Source: Arbacia lixula | Lineage: Eukaryota; Echinodermata; Echinoidea; Arbacioida; Arbaciidae | DNA length: 64,000 nucleotides | NCBI GenBank assembly: GCA_963669155.1 | Contig: OZ022586.1 | Span: 7,912,380-7,976,379 of the forward strand | Reading direction: 5' to 3' | In this document: positions 37,165 to 47,304 of the stretch, piece after piece | How the letters are laid out: the number at the start of each line of letters is the position of its first letter | How positions within the stretch are numbered: position 1 is the stretch's first letter | The notes under the pieces: generated by a model | Seen by the model: only the letters and a program-made list of their open reading frames with translations | Database searches by the model: none | Told to the model about the DNA's origin: nothing | Made by a program: the position numbers and the translations under genes

Positions 37165-39191
37165 ACAGGTGTGGACGTACTGGTGGGGTGGTTGAGCGAA
37201 AATATGTGATGAATTGTGCACTTTTGTCTACAAGCACCTAATTTGGTACACATGTTTAAAGGGCATATACTGTACTGGGAAGGCAAAAAAGCCTTCAAAA
37301 GGTAATTGTTAGCAATCTTCTTGCCAATGGTCTTAAATTCATGTATTGTCAATTTTAGAAGTTTGTTAAAAGTTATTTGCCCTCAAATGATGCACATTTG
37401 GAGCAATGAGTGATTAAATCACAAATCCCTCAAAGTGTTTGGCCCGAACATTTTGATGATTTAATCATTAATCATTAATTACTCCAAATGGGGATGATTC
37501 GAGGGAAAATAACTTTCAGCAAGCTTCTAAAATGGACAATGCATGAATTTAAGACCATTGGCAAGATGAATGCTCACGATCACCTTTTGAAGGCTTTTTT
37601 GCCTTCCCAGTACAGTATATGCCCTTTAAGATCACATTTAGAACAATATTAGATGTAGAGGCATCTCAAAATATTTTCCAAAAGAAAAAAAACCTTAATA
37701 GGAATCCTCCTTTGGTAATAGGGACCTTACCTTGTTAAAATGTGTGGTCATAAGTGGTAACGGGGCCGGAAAATAACCGAAACGCCCCCTGGGGCATTTT
37801 TCTCTTATTTTGGGACATTTTCTCAAGAATGAATAACTGGATTTTAACCAAACTTGATAGGAGTCATCCTTAGGTAATAGGGATCGTTAGTTGTTAAACT
37901 TGGGGTGCACAAGTGGCAAAGGGCTGGCCGGGGAAGGGGGATAGCCCCCAAAACGCCCCAGGGGAAACTTTCTTTTATATTTTTAATACTTTTTCTCAAG
38001 AATTAGTAACTGGAACCATCGTTAGGTACTGGAGACCTTAAGTTGTTAGAATGGGGGTACATAAATGGCAAGGACCTGGGAGGGGGTATCCCCCCACAAA
38101 AAATGCCCCATTGGGCAACTTCCCCTTATTCTTGACTTTTTAAGAAGGTTGAACAACGGGATTTTAATCAAACATGATAAGAATCATCATTAGGTATTAG
38201 GAACCTTAAGTACTTCACATGGTGGTAAACAAGTGGCAAGGGGCGGGGGGGGGGCACACCCCGCCCCTTGCCACTTGAGTACCACCATTTTAAGAACGTA
38301 AGGTCGATATATAACAACTTAAGGTTCCTAATACCTAAGGATGGTTCCTTTTATTCATTCTTGAGAAAAGGTATTTAAAGAAAAGGAAAGTTTCCCCTGG
38401 GGCGTTTTGGGGGCTACCCCCTCCTTTCCCAACGCCTTGCTCCTGGTGTACCCCAAGTTTACCAACTGATAGTCTCTATTACCTAAAGATAATTGTTATC
38501 AAGTTTGGTTAAAATCCAGTTATCTTTTCTTCCGAAAAAGTCACAAATAAGAGGAAGTTGTCCCATGCATGGAGGCACTTTTTTTTTTTTTTTTTTGGGG
38601 GGGGGGGGGCTACCTACTCCCAGCTCCTTGCCATTTCTGTCCTCCATGCTAACAACCTAATGTCCCTCATACCTGAGGATGGTATTTATTCTTGAGAAAA
38701 AGTATTTAAAAAATAAGAGAAAGTTTCCCCTTCCCCAGCCCCTAACCGCTTGTACACCACAAGTTTAAGAACTAATGGTCCCTGTTTCCTCAGGATGATT
38801 CCTTTCTAGTTTGGTTAAAATCCAGTTATTTATTCTTGAGAAAATGTCCCAAAATATGAGATAATGCCCCAGGGGCGCTTGGGGGCTACCCCCACCCCCT
38901 TGCCACTTATGACCACACATTCGAACAAGGTAAGGTCCCTATTACCTAAGGATGACTCCTATCAAGGTTTTTTTTTCATGTCCGGCGGCGAATGAAATTA
39001 ATATATAAGGGCCCCTCGGGCACTTTACAAGCTGCCCCCATGTGCCCCTGAAAATATTTTGAGATGCCTCTATAGGTAATACATGTATTGTTCCAAATAT
39101 AATTTCATACATGTGTGCCAAATTTGGTGCTTGTAGGCAAAATTGCACATTTTTTTCACTTTACCCACCCCACCATACAGTACACACGTGT
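37165..39191. mobile_element. Two-kilobase foldback element with internal tandem repeats
   Basis: The outer ends are inverted copies (acaggtgtggacgtactgg..ggtggggtgg at the left, ccaccccacc..acacgtgtc at the right), followed inward by caagcacctaatttgg against ccaaatttggtgcttg. The symmetry centre is near 38252, at ggcaaggggcgggg/ccccgccccttgcc. Each arm holds about three diverged tandem units of about 165-180 bp combining aagtggcaagggg, cccccaaaacgcccc, tttctcaagaat and ttaaccaaacttgatagga. No protein-coding sequence was found. An 80-bp segment near 38970-39050 exists only in the right arm, and the TTAA element at 37260-37625 only in the left. Confidence 0.7.
37260..37625. mobile_element. TTAA-flanked MITE, AGGGCATATACTG family, nested in the foldback
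   Basis: A 366-bp element bounded by TTAA at 37256-37259 and 37626-37629. Its ends are agggcatatactgtactggg and the exact complement, continuing to gaaggc and complementary over most of its length. It interrupts the left arm of the foldback; the right arm runs through the same site uninterrupted near 39075-39110. Related halves occur at 40085-40298 and 41147-41338. Confidence 0.85.
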
Positions 39192-39389
39192 CATAGCCTA
39201 GCCATACGCCAGTCATTTTTTGGCAGTAGAAGAAATAAGCACATTTGGAGAGGAGCTGTCATTCAGAGGTATCTCCAGCAACTGCAGCAAGGCCGAGATA
39301 TGCCGTCACACCGGCCCGAGACTTGCCCGTAATTGGAGGCCCTAAGCCTTCTTTCCTTTTACACCGGTCTCGGGCCGGCCCGAGACTAC

Positions 39390-39512
39390 CTCCAGAGGCG
39401 GTCACAAATCTGGGTCGGCGAGAGGCCGGCCTTTAAAGCTTGGTGTAAATGGGGTCTTAAGTTCGTCGTGTAAGCTCCTACTGGGCACTGCGGGGGGGGG
39501 GGGGGGGGGGTT
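39390..39512. repeat. Possible transposon end and poly-G tract
   Basis: Gtgtaaatggggtctta near 39447 resembles the inverted form of 17441-17460, with GGCCGG motifs on the inner side. A run of about 20 G follows at 39491-39512. Confidence 0.35.
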
Positions 39513-39734
39513 GGGCGGGGGGATCACTCACTCACTTCACATATGTGTGACTTCTTTAATTTTTTTCTTTCTTTTTTCAAATGTGTTTTTGTTAGTCTTT
39601 GTTATTGTTATCTAGGTTGATTGTATTTTAATGTTAACTGTTTTGTTATGCTTACGTGATTTGTATCACAGGGCTCCTTTGAAAAGCAGTCCTCGAGGCT
39701 GAAAGGACTACCCTGTCTAAATATAACGTGAAAT

Positions 39735-39855
39735 AAAATAAAATTACCATGTTTATAAGTCTCTCAATTAGTGTTCCATAATTGATGGTATCAAAAGCTT
39801 TTGAATAGTCAATAAAGCATGCATATATATATGTCCTTATTCATTCAATATATTT
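39735..39855 (-). mobile_element. Short LINE reverse-transcriptase fragment
   Basis: On the minus strand YACFIDYSKAFDTI..IERLI... matches RT motif A (FxDxxKAFDxxxH). Only about 40 codons are recognisable and the frame shifts, so it is a small relic. Confidence 0.5.
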
Positions 39856-39919
39856 TTCAGCAAGCATCTTGAGATGAGGTTTGGCTATTCTTATCTAATT
39901 GTATAATTTTTGTTATTTT

Positions 39920-40082
39920 CTCACTTCTACGATTTGCGCCACGAGTGCAATTACTACATGCATGACATGTGCCCTCTTTAAATGAAGCAGGCTGAAGCTC
40001 GTTCGGTATAAACCGGTTTAAACCAGTATAGCGTCCATGAAGAAACATAAATACTCATATCTACTCGCATCTACTGGTATTC
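39920..40082 (+). repeat. Dispersed repeat also found at 48195-48370 and 54990-55170
   Basis: Shared blocks are cacgatttgcgccacga, atgtgccctcttcaaatga, agctcgt.cggtataaaccgg and actcgcatctact.gtattc. The other two copies lie in intron 3 of the duplicated collagen genes, so this third copy shows that part of that intron is a mobile or dispersed repeat. Confidence 0.65.
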
Positions 40083-40084
40083 TT

Positions 40085-41338
40085 AAAGGGCATATACTGT
40101 ACTGGGAAGGCAAAAAAGCCTTCAAAATGTAATTGTTAGCGATCTTCTTGCCAATGGTCTTAAATTCATGTATTGTCCATTTTAGAAGCTTGCTGAAAGT
40201 TATTTGCCCTCATATGATCTACATTTGGAGTAATGAGTGATTAAATCACAAAGTAATTTTTGGTTTAATTAATTTTTTAATTAATCATTAATTACTCCAC
40301 AAGTCATGTACCTGTGACAACCTTCATTAGAGAGTTAACATATCATCTCGCTCCAGTCACCTGTGGATTTATACGAGGATTTTCTCTACGTGGATAACTA
40401 CCTGCCTCTTAAATAGTGCTTATGAGATCCTGCCTGTGAAAGCCGTATACTCTGTGGATTACTATTTGGATCATCTATTTGGACTTGACTATCTGGAATA
40501 CCTGCTCTTCAGCGTACAACATTGGGATCAACACTGGACCGTCAACGAGAGCCGTTGATTCATTTGACTAGTATCCTGCAGTATTGTAAGCTAATACATA
40601 TTTTAAATGTTTATGTAGAGTAATTGTACAAAATTGTGAACGTTTGTCTTGAGTTTAAAGGAGAAATACCCCATATAATAAGGACCACATAAACTAAATA
40701 TTGGTATCATTTTGTGCGATCCTTTCTGGCGTGAATTGATCGTAACAATTGTAACAATAATGCACGCATTCTCACCATTGATACTGGTAACATAAAATAA
40801 ATAGGACAGCTAATATGCTAACAACATTGCATGCCAGCAAGCAAACCCCAATTGATACAAGGTTTGTATCGAAAAAGTGGCTTGTATGTGTAATAATGAT
40901 TAATGATAACTAGCATGTTGATGTTAATGATGATGGTGATGATGATGACGATGATGATGATATGATGATAATGATGGCAATGATGGTGATCACGATTATA
41001 ATGGTGATGATTTTTATGATATGGCAATGATGAAGCTGATATCGGCGACTATGGAGATGGAGGGGAGGAGGAGGAATAGAAAGCTGTTGGTAGTGACCAA
41101 AGTCTACGTTCATAATCGTTTTGTCCCTGTCAGCGCGCGATGCAGGCATTCGGCCTGAACATTTTGAGGATTTATGATTTAATTACTAATTACTCCAAAT
41201 GTGGGTCATTTAAGGACAAATAACATTTAGCAAGTTTTTCAAATGGACAATATATGATTTAAGACCATTGGCAAGACGATTGCTCGCGATCACCTTTTTG
41301 AAGGCTTTTTATCTTACCAGTACAGTATATTCCATTTA
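40085..41338. mobile_element. Split copy of the AGGGCATATACTG element
   Basis: Its left part (40085-40298: cttaaagggcatatactg to ttaattactcca) and its right part (41147-41338: cattcggcctgaacattttg to ccagtacagtat) match the two halves of 37260-37625 and are separated by about 850 bp of unrelated sequence, including a (GAT)n array at about 40921-41040. Because both parts include a ttaattactcca block, two overlapping truncated copies are possible instead of one interrupted copy. Confidence 0.55.
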
Positions 41339-41495
41339 TTTGAAGATACAGTACTTTTACACTGTATTACGGTTGCCTCATGTAGCAATCTACCAATCCC
41401 AAGACAGTCAGCTAATTGTGAAGAATAGTCTGAGAGGCTGTCATTGTTGTAAGCAGTAGTCGCAAGCCGCTTCCATCTCATAGATCGTTTTGCAG

Positions 41496-43730
41496 CGATT
41501 TTCAAAAACGGCTCACAAAATGCTTGAGTTTGCGGACAAGCCGGAGGGGTTCGACGTGGTCAGGGCATTGTGCGATCGCGAGTTTGAATGGGGAAACCCA
41601 TCGGTGTACCATCGCACCAATATAATACCTCACCATCTGCACCACTTGAGCACCACCACCATGGTCACCGCCACGATCACACGGAAACAGCCCACCACCA
41701 CCTCTGCCACCATAACACACAAGTACATACAAGTACAACACACATACACACATACACATGCACACATACATACACACACACATACACATGCACACACACA
41801 CGCACACACACAGATACACACGCAAACACACACCCACACTACCCCCACATCCAGCAAAAACCCACTACCATCACACACATCCCCACCCCCCACCCACACA
41901 CACACACACACAGACACACACACACACACACGCAAACACACACACACCGCCACCACTACCACCACACCCCAACTTAGTAATCTTCTTCGTTACTACTGGT
42001 ATCAAGTAAACTCATCATCATCGTCATCGTCGTTGTCTTCGTCGACATCATCATCATCATCATCATCATTACCACCACCTTAACCACCAATTACCCACAG
42101 AGTCATCTCAGAGTTGAGAACTCGAATAAATCGAAAGTTAATGATGCAAACAAATGGCAAGCAATTACATGCAGGTTATTTTATTTTGATCGTAGATCCG
42201 ATGGAATGAGTAAAAGTGAACGCTTGAGATTTGTTTTTAAATGGAAGAAATAAGATATTGAATAAATGACAGCGCAAGCTAGCTTTACTAAATGTAGCGA
42301 TTTCTACATCTACAGCACAGGGATCAAAATCAGAAGGCCGCGCGGAATGGTGACGCCACTCAAACTACTGTCAAAGGGGCGGAGCCTCTCACCGATTACG
42401 TCATGCTTAGCTACCAATGGGATGTCCAGCCTCAAATCCTTGCAGTCAACGAACTTCTAAAATCGCACGGATTTAAAGTCTGGATCGATGTTGAGAAAAT
42501 GGGTTTGTTTCTATATATCATAATCAGTGATATCTAGAAAGGAAATAGCAAATAGGAAATATCAAATACTCTAACTTCAAGGCTGTTGGGTATGTTAAAT
42601 CCGAACTCAACAACCACAGGTTTATTTAGGATTACAAGCAGGTGTGGCTGAAGTAAACTGATCGATATCCAAGTGACATGCAGCTCAGACGGGTTGAGAG
42701 CATAGAGCATTTAGTCTTGTTCATAGCACTAGACTCAAAAATGCATGTGATAGTTTTGGCTACTAACGCCCAACAGCCGTGAAACCAGCCTGTGATAGTG
42801 ATATACTCCCATCGGTCATGCATCGGTTTGTTTCTCATTCCTCCCTCCTTCACATATTTATATGATTATGTACAGATTAACTCCTTCTCAGCCAGGCACC
42901 ATGTTTCCCTATAACAGTGGCGCGTATTACCAAGTGCTACAATGTCGCATGAGGTTTACTGCCTTCACCCCCCTCCCCCCCCCCTCCCCCCCCCCCCCCC
43001 CCACATCCTCGGCCTCCGCTTAAATCAGCTTCTATACAACTCGGCCAACAATATGGATATGTCATTTCGTAACAATGATTTAACTGCGTTGTGACTACCT
43101 TTAACTTGTTTCTTGTTTCACCCAGGGCGTCCTTTCATGTCGAATCATACGTTTGCGGTTTGACTGTCAAAATCAAAGATTATAATCAGTCTTGTGCAAA
43201 TAAGTGGAATAACAATTTTGATAGACTTTGAAGTCATCCCCATCAGCGGGCTTATCTTCATGAAAGCATCCACCCATATGGTTGAACCAAAGTCTCAGCT
43301 TTGTGTGAATATCCTATCACCTATGCAACCTACAAATAGATTCATACTCTGTCTACTGCAGGCGGATCGACATTAGGAGCGATGGCGGGCGCAGTGGAAA
43401 ACGCTTCTGTGGTGATCCTTTGCTTTTCCGAGAAGTACAAGGACAGTCCGGCTTGCCGAACGGGTAATTTTAATCAAGTTTATCACATCCTTGCTATATA
43501 TAGGCACACAAGTGTACACACACTGAATATCTGTTTCATGCCTCGGTATTGAGAGGGGGGTAAAGAAAAATGACACCCTGACCATGCTGACATAGCATTA
43601 AAGTAAAAACGAGTTTATACAAGTAGAAAATCAAAGAAACATATTGGGGAAATTTTTTAAAAAAAAATCAGTCATGTTTCAACAAGGATTAGTAATATTA
43701 AGAGTAGTGGAAGAAGTAGTCGTAGTAGTA

Positions 43731-43789
<59 letters not shown>

Positions 43790-44283
43790 GCAGTACTACT
43801 TGTAGGCGAAGAAGTAGCAGTAGTAAAAATAGTAGTAATAGTAGTAGTATTATTATTAGTAGTAGTAGTAGTAGAAGTAGTAGTAATGCTAGTCGCACAA
43901 GTAATAGTAGTAGTGATAGTAGAAATAATAAAAGTAAAGAGGAGAAGTACTAAAAAAAATCTTCGTCGTGAAGTCGTCGTCATCAAACATGTCGAATGTG
44001 AATTATACGGAGTTACTAAACACATTGCGTCCTTTTGTGTATATTCTTACTTGCAGAGGCGGAGTACACATACAAGCTGCGCAAACCCATTGTACCTCTG
44101 AAGATGCAAAACTCTTACGACCCCAACGGTTGGCTAGGGGCAATGCTCGGAACCAAGTTCTACATCGAGATGTACGCGCTAGACCTGGTCCAATCTAACG
44201 GACACCTCCTGATCTGGGAGCTGTCCGGCAGATCAGGATCGGCTCGTCCTGGACCGGGGACAGGGCCAAGTGGCGGGACTTAG
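41496..44283 (+). CDS. TIR-domain protein, partial exon model
   Basis: The TIR domain is split over three in-phase exons. Exon 42316-42502 (after ctacatctacag; donor ATGG/GT) gives DYVMLSYQWDVQPQ, with the box-1-like SYxWD start, and HGFKVWIDVEKM. Exon 43362-43464 gives GGSTLGAMAGAVENASVVI, CFSEKYKDSPACR. Exon 44057-44283 gives TEAEYTYKLRKPIVPL, DPNGWLGAMLGTKFYI and LLIWELSGR, then a short tail and stop. Phases are 1/1 at both internal junctions. The SPACRTEAE segment has the S-x-x-C-x-x-E arrangement that carries the catalytic Glu in NAD-cleaving TIRs. A likely upstream exon starts at 41496 (after atcgttttgcag; phase 0) with KMLEFADKPEGFDVVRAL; its 3' end is uncertain because a CA array follows. 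Expected role: cytosolic innate-immune or self-association signalling; no start codon or promoter was fixed. Confidence 0.75.
41713..42069. repeat. (CA)n and (TCA)n microsatellites in the TIR gene
   Basis: CA run with interruptions at 41713-41950 and TCA/TCG trinucleotides at 42017-42069. The long Thr/His- and Ser-rich frames through them are simple-repeat translations; the coding exon probably ends before them. Confidence 0.85.
42968..43003. repeat. Poly-C tract
   Basis: Nearly pure C run of about 36 bp within the intron between the first two TIR exons. Confidence 0.9.
43684..43930. repeat. (AGT)n microsatellite in the second TIR intron
   Basis: About 245 bp of AGT/GTA trinucleotides with interruptions. 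Minus-strand Leu/Tyr-rich and Thr-rich frames over it are artefacts. Confidence 0.9.
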
Positions 44284-44346
44284 TCTGGGCCAACTCGCTA
44301 CCTTGCGTGGAGGAGCCGGAATCAGATGAGGGGATTTGTGATGAAG
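44284..44346 (+). other. Alternative open frame after the TIR stop, ending at a good splice donor
   Basis: In a different frame from the TIR stop, sequence from about 44250 reads KWRDLVWANSLPCVEEPE and SDEGICDEG, ending at GAAG/gtaatt at 44346. It looks more protein-like than the in-frame tail. A frameshift, assembly indel or alternative splice could extend the protein; the current sequence does not join it in phase to the SAM exon. Confidence 0.3.
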
Positions 44347-44469
44347 GTAATTCGTGCGGCTCTTTGGGCGTGCATTAGTTAAATATCATCGAAGCTCATA
44401 ATAAGAGCCATCGAAAATCACCGCGACCTGCCCCGCTCTCTCTGTCTTGGCAGCATGCTCATGTGACGT

Positions 44470-45140
44470 AGCCCTACGCATAATTATTGGCATGAGCCGC
44501 AAATCGTCAGTTTGGTTCGCTTATTTTGGACATAATGCTTTTAAAGTAAAAAATTTCTACTCATATACACTCACGAACATCTAGGACAACCAGCAAACCC
44601 TGTAGAATCCTGATTTGAAAATTAATATGAGGAAAAAAAAACGTGATTATCCAGTCCTGTCAAAATGTTCCCATGTTGTAGCAGCGATCTCTGAACGTCG
44701 AAAATAGACTGCGCATGCACGGTGTCGGCGCAGCAAACATGAATATTCAGGATTTGCAGAGAGATTAATGAATATGCATGAGCAATGGGGGCAAGGATGT
44801 GCGTTTGTTTACAATCTGTCACCCTATCGCTCATGCATATTCATTAATCTCTCTGCAAAGTCTGAATATTCATGTTTGCTGCGCCGACACCGTGCATGCG
44901 CAGTCTATTTTCGACTTTCCAAGATCGCTGCTACAACATGGGAACATTTTGACAGGACTGGATAATCACGTTTTTTTCCTCATATTAATTTTCAAATCAG
45001 GATTCTACAGGGTTTGTTGGTTGTCTTAGATGTTCGTGAGTGTATATGAGTAGAAATTTTTTACTTTGAAAGCATTATGTCCAAAATAAGCGAACCAAAC
45101 TGACGATTTGCGGCTCATGCCAATAGTTGAGCGTAGGGCT
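44470..45140. mobile_element. Large hairpin (foldback) element between TIR and SAM exons
   Basis: Arms 44470-44783 and 44829-45140 are inverted copies of about 313 bp with few mismatches, separated by 45 bp. The outer ends are agccctacgc and gcgtagggct. Open frames on both strands mirror each other and are not genes. tgtgacgta occurs just outside both ends (44463 and 45174). Confidence 0.85.
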
Positions 45141-45242
45141 CCGCCGCGAAGCGGCGGAGCCCTGTACGGTTAATGTGACGTAATACTTTGGTACTCTATT
45201 ATCAAATGCGTAGGCCTTCCGTATATAGAGTACCGAAGTGTG
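45136..45242. mobile_element. GC hairpin plus inverted TATAGAGTACC ends
   Basis: A compact perfect hairpin, gggctccgccgc-gaa-gcggcggagccc, lies at 45136-45162. It is followed by tgacgtaatactttggtact..cta and the inverted ctatatagagtacc..gaagtgtgacgtca, matching the terminus of the MITE at 26797-27028. The two ends are only about 25 bp apart here, so this is probably an internally deleted copy. Confidence 0.55.
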
Positions 45243-45512
45243 ACGTCATTTGAGCAGTAAAGACAACTCGTTCGAAACGATGTGGGTAGAGCAAATATCG
45301 GAGATCATAGCCTGAACTCTCATTGGGAGTGCCCGACATTAGCCGGCTAGACTGTAATGTAGTGTTGTTGTTCATGAGCTGTAGACGATCAGTAACAATA
45401 AGTATGACTTCATCACTTATTTAGTACTCTTTTGTTCAATACTCAAGCATTGCATGTCAGATCGCAACGATGGTGTTCTATGATCTTATTTTGCTGTTCT
45501 TTCTATTTCTAG

Positions 45513-45852
45513 AAAATGTACTTGCAGAGAGCGTAGCGGGGAGAAATGGAGAACATATTGTCTAAACAATCCGATCGATGTAGGCATTGCCACGGCCGGA
45601 AGCCACGCCCATATCTGTCGTCTAGACGCCGTTAAGTGGACCAATCAGCAACTTCTCACATGGCATGAGAGTAGTGGATTTACTCGCCTGTTGCCATGGT
45701 TTCGGAACTGGGTGGGCGAAGATTTGTTGGGACTACAGAAGATGTGGAAACGCGCGCCAGAATTTTACTACCAGAAGATGGAATTAGAGTTTGGACTCAA
45801 GACGACGCTGGAGCTTGTTCGTTTCACTCAGCTACTGAACAAAATAGTTTAG
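45513..45852 (+). CDS. SAM-domain terminal exon
   Basis: After a pyrimidine-rich tract and a ttctatttctag acceptor (or the second ag at 45527), the frame reads VKWTNQQLLTWHESSGF, LLPWFRNWVGEDLLGL and MELEFGLKTTLELVRF, stopping at 45850-45852. The pattern (W..QQLLTW, GF..LLPWFR, GEDLLGL, LGLKT-like turn, L..RF.QLL) is that of a sterile alpha motif, here about 65 residues ending just before the stop. SAM domains mediate protein self-assembly. It lies on the same strand 1.2 kb after the TIR exons, so it may be the C-terminus of the same gene; the exon needs a phase-2 partner, which was not found. Confidence 0.55.
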
Positions 45853-47304
45853 GAACATATGGCAAACAACAGACACTTCTACTAACTGCTTTGTTTTAAA
45901 AATTGGAAGTGCTGCGGCCCGCCTCCAAATATCCCTTCAGAGCAAGATTCCTACCGTGACATGGTCAAAGGTACAAATAAGCTGAACAATAGACAAAGTT
46001 ATGAACATTCTATAGATGTTGGCTGCCGCTGGAGAAAACATCACATAATCATGATAATGTTCATACCGAGGGGATTTGCACTGAGCTGAGGGAATGTAAA
46101 TAAGTCACTAGCCAAAGGCGAGGAACTTATTACTTCCCGAAGCAGCGGTGCACAATCCCGAGGTTTAAACATTTTGTGATGTTTACGACAACAGAGCCAA
46201 AATCTGATATGTTATTCAGATTAGTCTGCCCAACATTTAGTCTAACATAAGTCATCACACAATACTACCCAACGATTTTTCAAATTTGGAATAAACGTTG
46301 CTGTCTCACAAATGTACAACCTGTGTCAAGAATTAATTGATAATTTTGTACTGTCTATTGAACATAATTGTGATTCTTTTGTATGCGATTGCAGGATTCA
46401 TTGCAATAAGCTGTTTTCGTACTGTATTCACAACATTTCCCCCGGACAAAAAAGTAAAGGTGATAGTGATGAACGAGCCTATCATTAAGTTTAGTGACAA
46501 AATGAGGTAAACATAGTTGTCCTTAGGCAGTGTATATCATGGACAGCCGAACAAGATACGAAAGAGTCTGTTAAAGTTATGGATCGATACCTAAGTAAGA
46601 CTGAACTTAAATTTTGATAGTAAGGTTGACTCAGTTTCAGTTGTATCATTATCAGAGACCCACTCAAAGTGAACTAAAATACAGGAAGTTAGATATGTTA
46701 GTAATAAAAAATGATGCGAAATCGGTTTCTGCAAATCGATCGCTCAATAGCTCTGCGTTCAATTAGCGTTTTGGCGTTAAGACGAAAGCGATGAATTTCA
46801 CACTTTAGTGAAATAGGCATCTGACCTTAAACAGTCACGCATTAAGAACGTTCCGTAGTCCACGTTTTGTATGGCCAAATTTGGTCGCAATAATTGAGTG
46901 AAGTTTTAAAAAGTTCATATTGAAGTGTTCTTCAAAACCTGCACTTTGACCTTAAATTGCCCTCTCAACTTTTATCGACTCCATCAGGTGTGTATTCCTT
47001 CTCGGAACATTTAATGTGACTCAAGTAAAGTTTCAATTTGAAAAGTATTCTTCACTGAAATTCTACGAACGCGCGCTCAGGCAATGATGGGCAAAAATAT
47101 GTGGGTTTTTTTTGTGATGGAAATACCTGTTTACGCTGCCGAAGATGTATATTTAAGGCTATAACTAATACCCAAGGCGAAAGCGTGATAATAAAAGCAG
47201 GGATGTTAACTGATTTTATGCGACAAAAGGCATGAAATATGAATATAAACATGTTATGTAAGATGTCATAACATTCCTCAACCATGTCAGCTTAGCTAGT
47301 AGAT
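45853..47304. other. Intergenic; no gene recognised
   Basis: No family-like frames. This separates the plus-strand TIR/SAM exons from the minus-strand collagen gene whose stop is at 47305; the two genes converge. Confidence 0.55.

Noticed and set aside
41490..42083. 197-codon plus-strand frame and overlapping minus-strand frames of over 100 codons
   Set aside because: Beyond about 41700 the frame is a CA/TCA microsatellite translated as Thr-His and Ser repeats; only the first 40-60 codons are kept as a possible exon.
43672..44025. 117-codon Thr/Leu-rich minus-strand frame
   Set aside because: It follows the (AGT)n microsatellite and lies antisense to a TIR intron and exon.
44622..45029. Mirrored frames of 65-83 codons
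   Set aside because: They are the same sequence read from the two arms of the 670-bp hairpin, with no protein family match.
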